The notes beneath the pieces are model-generated. The model was not told where the DNA came from. It saw only the letters and a program-made list of their open reading frames with translations, and made no database searches. DNA of 64,000 bases from an uncultured Pelagibacteraceae bacterium (lineage in GTDB: Bacteria > Pseudomonadota > Alphaproteobacteria > Pelagibacterales > Pelagibacteraceae): NCBI GenBank assembly GCA_902575835.1, contig CACGSX010000001.1:82065-146064 (forward strand). Reading direction: 5' to 3'. A program made the position numbers and the translations under genes. Numbering within the stretch: position 1 is the stretch's first letter; every line of letters begins with the position of its first letter. This document shows positions 58,194 to 64,000 of this stretch, in pieces.

Positions 58194-59594
58194 ATGACTG
58201 ATCAATTAGGTGCTCTCACAACCTTATTTACAGAATTTTACTATTGGGTAACTGTGGTTCTTATGTTTTTGATCCACGTGGGTTTCTGTATGTATGAAGT
58301 TGGGGCATCTCGTTACAAACATCACCAACACACTCTTATGAAAAATACAATGCTGATACCACTGGTAACGGTCACATGGTTTTTCTTTGGTTGGTGGATA
58401 TACTGGGCATTTCCAACAGGACCCGGATTAGCTCCCTCGATTATGACCGAAAGTACTGGTCTAGTTCTTGGAGGTGGATTTGGTGGAAATGATCTTGCTA
58501 ATCCTACAAATGCATTGATGGCCGTAAATCTTAATGATCATATAATGGGTGTCTTCTGGGCAGCCTTTTTATTATTTTCATGGACTGCAGCTTCAATTGT
58601 ATCTGGAGCGGTTATTGAAAGGATAACTACTTTTGCATTTGGAATACTTGCAATTGCAATTGGATCTGTTTTCTGGACAATAGATGCTTCATGGGGATGG
58701 CATTTTGATGGATGGATGTTAAAAATATTAGGATATCACGATGCTTATGCTTCCGGAGTAATTCACGCAATTGCCGGAGGTTTTGCCTTAGGTGTTCTAA
58801 TTGTTTTAGGACCAAGAATTGGAAAATTTTCATCTAGCGGAGAACCAAGAAACATTGGACCAAGAAATCCTTGGTTAGTGACTGTTGGATTATTCTTAAT
58901 CTATACAGGTTTTTGGGGCTTTTACGCTGCATGTAATGTTCCGATTTATGATCTTGGACCTGAATATGGTATGGAAGGTGTAACTTTCTTTACTGCAACG
59001 AACATCTACCTAACTCCCACCACACTTAGTGGAATAACGATGAACTTTTTAATGTCGTTATCTGGAGGGTTGTTAGCAGGGTATGTGGTCTCGAAGGGAG
59101 ATCCTTTCTGGACTTATTCATCAGGACTTGCGGGAATAATATGTGCATCTGCAGGTAATGATTTATATCATCCAATACAATCAATGATAATCGGTATGAT
59201 CGGAGTAGTTATAGCTTACAAAATGCATTACTGGGTCGAGAAAAAATATAAAATCGACGATGCAGTTGGAGCAGTAGCTGTTCATGGTTATGCTGGATTT
59301 GTTGGTCTTGTAATATGTGGTTTCGTTTTAAATGGTTATCCTTCATCTGGATACAGTGTTGGAGCAATGTGGGACGGAACTAATTATGCAGCAATTAATC
59401 CACTAGGAATGTTTATCGGAGCAATAATAATGTTTTTTGTTTTAGGTACGCTTCCTGGATATATAATTGCAAAAGTTCTTCACGGAATGGGTAAATTAAG
59501 AATACCAAGAGAAGTAGAACTTGCAGGACTTGACTATACAATTATGGAAGAGGCTAAAGAAGACGAAAAAGCTGTAGTCTCGGCCAGTAGATAA
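58194..59594 (+). CDS. amt: Ammonium/methylammonium transporter (Amt)
   Basis: 11-TM protein; LNDHIMGVFWAAFLLFSWTAASIVSGAVIERIT, SWGWHFDGWM, GVIHAIAGGFALGVL, AVHGYAGFVGLV. Confidence 0.93.
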   Translation: MTDQLGALTTLFTEFYYWVTVVLMFLIHVGFCMYEVGASRYKHHQHTLMKNTMLIPLVTVTWFFFGWWIYWAFPTGPGLAPSIMTESTGLVLGGGFGGNDLANPTNALMAVNLNDHIMGVFWAAFLLFSWTAASIVSGAVIERITTFAFGILAIAIGSVFWTIDASWGWHFDGWMLKILGYHDAYASGVIHAIAGGFALGVLIVLGPRIGKFSSSGEPRNIGPRNPWLVTVGLFLIYTGFWGFYAACNVPIYDLGPEYGMEGVTFFTATNIYLTPTTLSGITMNFLMSLSGGLLAGYVVSKGDPFWTYSSGLAGIICASAGNDLYHPIQSMIIGMIGVVIAYKMHYWVEKKYKIDDAVGAVAVHGYAGFVGLVICGFVLNGYPSSGYSVGAMWDGTNYAAINPLGMFIGAIIMFFVLGTLPGYIIAKVLHGMGKLRIPREVELAGLDYTIMEEAKEDEKAVVSASR

Positions 59595-59607
59595 AGGAGG
59601 TATGTAA

Positions 59608-59829
59608 ATGGCAACAGTATCAAATTGGATAGATCATTTAAGTGCCTCTGAGGTACAAGGATCTGTCTATCCAGGTGTTGGTTCGGAAGGAGTGCTAGTT
59701 ATAATAGCAATTCTTATTTGGGTTGGCTGGCATGTTATTTCATCTAAACAAGAAGATGGTAAAATGAATGCAATTGTCAGAAAAAAACCAAGTGCTAACG
59801 ACTGGAAAAGCAATATAACAGACGGTTAA
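59608..59829 (+). CDS. 73-aa single-pass membrane protein downstream of amt
   Basis: Good SD (aaaggaggtatgtaa) before ATG; TM segment GVLVIIAILIWVGWHVI. Confidence 0.7.
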   Translation: MATVSNWIDHLSASEVQGSVYPGVGSEGVLVIIAILIWVGWHVISSKQEDGKMNAIVRKKPSANDWKSNITDG

Positions 59830-59835
59830 AACTTT

Positions 59836-59873
59836 TAAGAGGGCGCATGAAATACTGTGCCCTCTTTTTTTTT
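59836..59873 (+). terminator. Rho-independent terminator ending the mgs/amt unit
   Basis: aagagggcgca tgaaatac tgtgccctctt ttttttt: strong stem plus T-tract. Confidence 0.9.
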
Positions 59874-59874
59874 A

Positions 59875-60039
59875 ATGCAAAATTCTGAAGAAAATAATCA
59901 AAATGAAAATAAAACTCCTAGCAAAATGGCACGTCTTGCATGGCCAAAAGCAAAGTATGGAGTAATTATAGCGATATTAATTATTATCGGTGTAAATTTA
60001 ATTTATTACAAAGATTTCTTTTTATCATTTTTTAAATAA
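59875..60039 (+). CDS. 54-aa single-pass membrane protein
   Basis: Start reassigned from 59857 to MQNSEENNQ (track start lies inside the terminator); TM segment YGVIIAILIIIGVNLIYY. Confidence 0.55.
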   Translation: MQNSEENNQNENKTPSKMARLAWPKAKYGVIIAILIIIGVNLIYYKDFFLSFFK

Positions 60040-60056
60040 TTGTGTTACGTTATTAG

Positions 60057-61382
60057 ATGGCTAAAAATTTATTTAAAATTTCAAAACAAAAAAAAATTAA
60101 ATATTTTTTGATAAGTTTTGTAGATTTATTTGGTGTCTTAAGATCAAAATTGGTTCCTGCTCATGCAATAAAAGATATGCAAGTAAATGGTGCTGGATTT
60201 GCTGGATTTGCAGCCTGGCTAGATATGACACCAGCTGATTCTGATATGTTTGCAATACCTGATCCTGACAGTTTAATTCAACTACCATGGAATAAAGAAG
60301 TTGGTTGGTTGGCTTCAGATTTATGGATGAATGGTAAACCAGTCGATGCTTCACCAAGGGTGATGTTAAAAAAACAAATAAAAAAATTATCTGCATTGGG
60401 ATATAGCATGAAGTCAGGTGTGGAGTGTGAGTATTTTTTGATTTCTCCTGATGGGAACGCAATTGCAGATAACAGAGATACTCAATCTAAACCTTGTTAT
60501 GACCAGTCTTCATTAATGAGAAGATATGAGCTTATAAAAGAAATATGTGATTGTATGATTGAAATGGGATGGGGTCCTTATCAAAATGACCACGAAGATG
60601 CTAACGGGCAATTTGAAATGAATTGGGATTATTCAGATTGTCTAAAAACTGCTGATAGACATACTTTTTTTAAATTTATGGTTAAAGCTATTGCAGAAAA
60701 GCATGATTTGAGAGCAACATTTATGCCAAAACCTTTTGAAAATTTAACTGGTAATGGATGTCATGCACATATTTCTTTATGGAAAGGAAAGAAAAATATC
60801 TTTCTTGATAAACATGATAAGCTTGGGCTAAGCAAGACAGCTTATAACTTTTTAGGAGGCATCATGAAACATGCTTCATCCTTATCTACTTTTTTTAATC
60901 CAACAATAAATAGTTACAGACGAATAAATGCTGCACCAACAAAATCAGGTGCCACATGGTCTCCAAGCAGTATATCATATACAGGAAATAACCGTACACA
61001 TATGATAAGGGTTCCTGATCCGGGAAGATTTGAATTAAGACTTATGGATGGATCCGCAAATCCTTATTTACTTCAAGCTAGTGTAATAGCTGCAGGAATA
61101 GAGGGATTGAGTAAAAGAATTAATCCTGGCAAACCTCTTTTTTGTAATATGTATGAGGATTATAAAAAATATCCAAACCTTTCTAAATTACCAAATGAAC
61201 TAAAAGATTCTCTTGATAAAATTGAAAATAATAAAGAAATGAATAAAGCATTTGGAAAAGAAGTAATTAAAAGTTATGTCAAGTTAAGGACTTCGGAATT
61301 AAAAGATTTTAATGATAACGAAAAATTTGATAAGTCCAAACCAATTACAAAATGGGAAAGACAGAATACTCTAGACTGTTAA
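60057..61382 (+). CDS. gmaS: Type III glutamine synthetase-like / candidate gamma-glutamylmethylamide synthetase
   Basis: KYFLISFVDLFGVLRSKLVPAHAIKDMQVNGAGFAGFAAWLDMTPADSDMFAIPDP, QNDHEDANGQFEMNW, FMPKPFENLTGNGCHAHISLWKG match GlnT/GMAS branch; which of the two GS paralogues is GMAS is unresolved. Confidence 0.6.
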   Translation: MAKNLFKISKQKKIKYFLISFVDLFGVLRSKLVPAHAIKDMQVNGAGFAGFAAWLDMTPADSDMFAIPDPDSLIQLPWNKEVGWLASDLWMNGKPVDASPRVMLKKQIKKLSALGYSMKSGVECEYFLISPDGNAIADNRDTQSKPCYDQSSLMRRYELIKEICDCMIEMGWGPYQNDHEDANGQFEMNWDYSDCLKTADRHTFFKFMVKAIAEKHDLRATFMPKPFENLTGNGCHAHISLWKGKKNIFLDKHDKLGLSKTAYNFLGGIMKHASSLSTFFNPTINSYRRINAAPTKSGATWSPSSISYTGNNRTHMIRVPDPGRFELRLMDGSANPYLLQASVIAAGIEGLSKRINPGKPLFCNMYEDYKKYPNLSKLPNELKDSLDKIENNKEMNKAFGKEVIKSYVKLRTSELKDFNDNEKFDKSKPITKWERQNTLDC

Positions 61383-61383
61383 A

Positions 61384-62517
61384 GTGAAAAGCTTTGATAG
61401 TTATAGAAAATGGAAATATACAAAATTTTTATCGAATAAAAATTATAGTTTTAATCGAAATTATATTTTAAATATTATTTCGTCAAAAATAATCACTGAT
61501 GCTTTTAATTCTATATCTAAGTGGAAATACTATAAAAAAACACCATTATTAAAATTAGAGAAACTAAACAAAAATTTAAAACTTAATAATATTTTTTACA
61601 AAGATGAGTCGAAAAGATTTCATTTAAAATCATTTAAAGCTTTAGGTGGTGCATATGCCGTAGAAAAAATATCTAAAAAGAAAAAAAATATAATAATATC
61701 ATCTGCAACAGCTGGAAATCATGGTAGATCAGTTGCTTGGGGTGCTCAAAGATTGGGTTTACAATGTAAAATTTTTGTTAGTCAATATGTAAGTGAAGAG
61801 AGAGTAAAAGAAATTGAAAAATTTGGAGCCGATGTAATTCGAGTAAAAGGTAATTACGAAAATTCATTAAACGAGTGTAAAAAATTATCAAAAAAGAATA
61901 ATTGGAATATTGTTCAGGATGTATCTACGAAGAATTATAGTTATGTTCCTTTGTTAACTATGGCTGGTTATTCAATTATGATTAAAGAAATTTCAAAACA
62001 AACTACGCATTATATTACGCATATATTCCTTCAAGCTGGCGTTGGTGGCATGGCAGCAGGTGTAGTTGCAGGAGTTGCAAAATATTTCAAGAGAGTTCCT
62101 AAAATAATAATAGTTGAACCAGATGGAGCTGATTGTGTACTTCAAAGCATAAAAAGCAAAAGTTTAAAAAAAATTAAAATAAAAAAAGAAAGTATAATGG
62201 GTGGTATGTCATGCAATGAAATGTCTCTCATTCCTTGGCATGTATTAAAAAAGGCTAGTGATTGTTGTGTCACTGTAAATGACTCAAAAGTTCCTAAAAC
62301 TGTTGCAATGCTTAAAGACAAGAAACTCAGTAAAAGATCAATAATAGGTGGTGAATGTGCTACACCAGGAATTATCAGTCTTATTAGTCTCTGTAATAAT
62401 CCTAAAACAAAGAAATTAATAAATCTTAACGAAAAATCTAATGTTTTAGTTATTGGATGCGAAGGTAATGCAGATGTAAAACTTTACAAACAATTGCTAT
62501 CTAAAGGCAGAAAGTAA
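61384..62517 (+). CDS. PLP-dependent diaminopropionate ammonia-lyase-like protein (GTG start)
   Basis: YKDESKRFHLKSFKALGGAYAVEK, SSATAGNHGRSVAWGAQRLGLQCKIFV, GCEGNADVKLYKQLL; fold-type II. Confidence 0.82.
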   Translation: MKSFDSYRKWKYTKFLSNKNYSFNRNYILNIISSKIITDAFNSISKWKYYKKTPLLKLEKLNKNLKLNNIFYKDESKRFHLKSFKALGGAYAVEKISKKKKNIIISSATAGNHGRSVAWGAQRLGLQCKIFVSQYVSEERVKEIEKFGADVIRVKGNYENSLNECKKLSKKNNWNIVQDVSTKNYSYVPLLTMAGYSIMIKEISKQTTHYITHIFLQAGVGGMAAGVVAGVAKYFKRVPKIIIVEPDGADCVLQSIKSKSLKKIKIKKESIMGGMSCNEMSLIPWHVLKKASDCCVTVNDSKVPKTVAMLKDKKLSKRSIIGGECATPGIISLISLCNNPKTKKLINLNEKSNVLVIGCEGNADVKLYKQLLSKGRK

Positions 62518-62522
62518 ATTAT

Positions 62523-63941
62523 ATGTCAAAAAAAGCTGTTGTTTGGATAAGAGACGATTTTAGAATAAAAAATAATTCTGCGTTATCTTATGCAACAAAT
62601 AATTACGATACTGTCACGGCATTGTATATTTATAACAAGAAAAATTTTGATGATGTTAGAGAAGCACAAAAATGGTGGATAAGTAAATCATTAATAAATT
62701 TTAAAGATGAATTAATTAAATATAATATTGAATTAGAGTTAGTATTTTCTGATGAGATAACTTTTTTTAGTAAAATCAAAGACAAACATAAAATTTCTAT
62801 TTTTTGGAATAAAATATATGAGCCATCTCAATTAAAGTTAGATGATGAGATCATTAAAATTTTTGAAAAAAACAAAATACTCTCAAAATGCTTTAAAGGA
62901 AATGTTCTTAATGAATATAAAAATGTTACAAAAGATGATGGAAGCCCTTATAAAGTTTATAGTCCATTTTGGAGAGTTGGAGAACAAATTTACTTAGATA
63001 GTATCCCAAGCAAATCATTAAACGTAAAAAGAGCTAAGAGCAAAATAAAATTATTCAAAAATAGTAATGTTCCAGATCAAATTTTACCAAAGAAAAATTG
63101 GTATAAAAAATTTGAAAAATATTGGTATCCATCTGAAAAACAATCTGAAAAATTTTTAAATGAGTTTGTTGAAAATAGAATGTTGAAATATGGAGTTGAT
63201 AGAGATTATCCAGCTATAAATGGTTCGTCAAAACTTTCGCCATTCATTAGAAACGGACAAATACACGTAAGTAATATTTGGGACAAATGTTATAAATATA
63301 AATCAAAAAATATTAGTGTTAAAAAGTATCTAAATGAATTAGGCTGGAGAGAATTTTCACATAGTTTAATTAATTATTTCCCTGAAATGCTAAAAGGTAA
63401 TTTAAGAAAAGAATTTGACAAATTTCCATGGGATAAAAATGCAAAAAATTTGAAAGCTTGGAAAAATGGTATGACTGGATACCCAATTGTTGATGCTGGG
63501 ATGAGACAACTTTATGAAACAGGTTGGATGCATAATAGAATTAGAATGGTAGTTGGTTCTTTTCTTGTAAAACATTTAAGAATTAATTGGAAAGAGGGTG
63601 AAAAACATTTTAGAAATTGTTTGTTAGATTTTAACGAAGCAAACAATGTTGCACAATGGCAATGGGTTGCTGGCTGTGGTGCAGATGCAGCCCCTTATTT
63701 TAGAATTTTTAATCCTATATTGCAGGGTGAAAAATTTGATAAACAAGGTCTGTATGTAAAAAAATGGGTACCTGAATTAGAGAGAGTTCCAAATAAATTT
63801 ATTCATAAACCATGGGAAATGGAAACTAAATATCAAGAAGCTATAAAAACTAAAATTGGTTCTGATTACCCTTCCCCAATAGTCGTGCATGAAGAAGCTA
63901 GAAACGCAGCTCTAAAAGCATTTCAAACATTAAAAAATTAA
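62523..63941 (+). CDS. phrB: Deoxyribodipyrimidine photo-lyase (class I CPD photolyase)
   Basis: VVWIRDDFRIKNNSAL, GYPIVDAGMRQLYETGWMHNRIRMVVGSFLVKHL, NNVAQWQWVAGCGADAAPYFRIFNP. Confidence 0.95.
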   Translation: MSKKAVVWIRDDFRIKNNSALSYATNNYDTVTALYIYNKKNFDDVREAQKWWISKSLINFKDELIKYNIELELVFSDEITFFSKIKDKHKISIFWNKIYEPSQLKLDDEIIKIFEKNKILSKCFKGNVLNEYKNVTKDDGSPYKVYSPFWRVGEQIYLDSIPSKSLNVKRAKSKIKLFKNSNVPDQILPKKNWYKKFEKYWYPSEKQSEKFLNEFVENRMLKYGVDRDYPAINGSSKLSPFIRNGQIHVSNIWDKCYKYKSKNISVKKYLNELGWREFSHSLINYFPEMLKGNLRKEFDKFPWDKNAKNLKAWKNGMTGYPIVDAGMRQLYETGWMHNRIRMVVGSFLVKHLRINWKEGEKHFRNCLLDFNEANNVAQWQWVAGCGADAAPYFRIFNPILQGEKFDKQGLYVKKWVPELERVPNKFIHKPWEMETKYQEAIKTKIGSDYPSPIVVHEEARNAALKAFQTLKN

Positions 63942-64000
63942 TTAATCTCCAATAAAATGATGAATAATAAGCCTTTTCGTAGAAGCTAACCTATGTTCAA
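63942..64000 (-). CDS. C-terminal end of an unidentified minus-strand gene, truncated by window
   Basis: Reading ...EHRLASTKRLIIHHFIGD* open to window end; too short to identify. Confidence 0.3.
   Translation of the reverse strand, partial: EHRLASTKRLIIHHFIGD

Noticed and set aside
59857-59874. Annotated start MPSFFL for the 54-60 aa membrane protein
   Set aside because: Start lies within the terminator stem/T-tract; the downstream ATG at 59875 is more plausible
1-64000. CRISPR arrays, tRNA/rRNA genes, transposases or prophage
   Set aside because: No regularly spaced repeats, no tRNA cloverleaf/CCA signals noticed, no IS or phage proteins among the ORFs

Overview
This AT-rich, densely packed window looks like a Pelagibacterales (SAR11-type) alphaproteobacterial chromosome segment; that taxonomic call is inference from protein content and compactness. 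It is dominated by methylated-amine, C1 and osmolyte metabolism. (i) ETF-QO, EtfA, EtfB and a dimethylglycine/sarcosine dehydrogenase-like protein. (ii) A SELENBP/methanethiol-oxidase homologue translationally coupled to a 2Fe-2S ferredoxin. (iii) A six-gene ergothioneine-type cluster: EgtB, EgtD, an extra SAM methyltransferase, a Rieske oxygenase, an APS-kinase-like P-loop kinase and a nucleotidyltransferase. (iv) A short MTHFR coupled to a DmdA/GcvT-family demethylase. (v) An uncharacterised operon: zinc-ribbon-like 55 aa protein, DUF3726-like protein, 550 aa unknown, M19 dipeptidase. (vi) purEK. (vii) soxBDAG or mgd, then fhs, an Fe-ADH and trimethylamine monooxygenase (tmm). (viii) A GH13_18-type phosphorylase with a sugar ABC transporter and a GpsA-like dehydrogenase, a candidate glucosylglycerol/glucosylglycerate locus. 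(ix) A TMAO/betaine-type ABC transporter, TMAO demethylase (tdm; DUF1989+GcvT), glutamine-synthetase/GMAS-like proteins, mgsABC, amt, a diaminopropionate ammonia-lyase-like enzyme and a photolyase. I found no rRNA, tRNA, CRISPR array or transposon. Family assignments come from motif recognition by eye; no database search was run.
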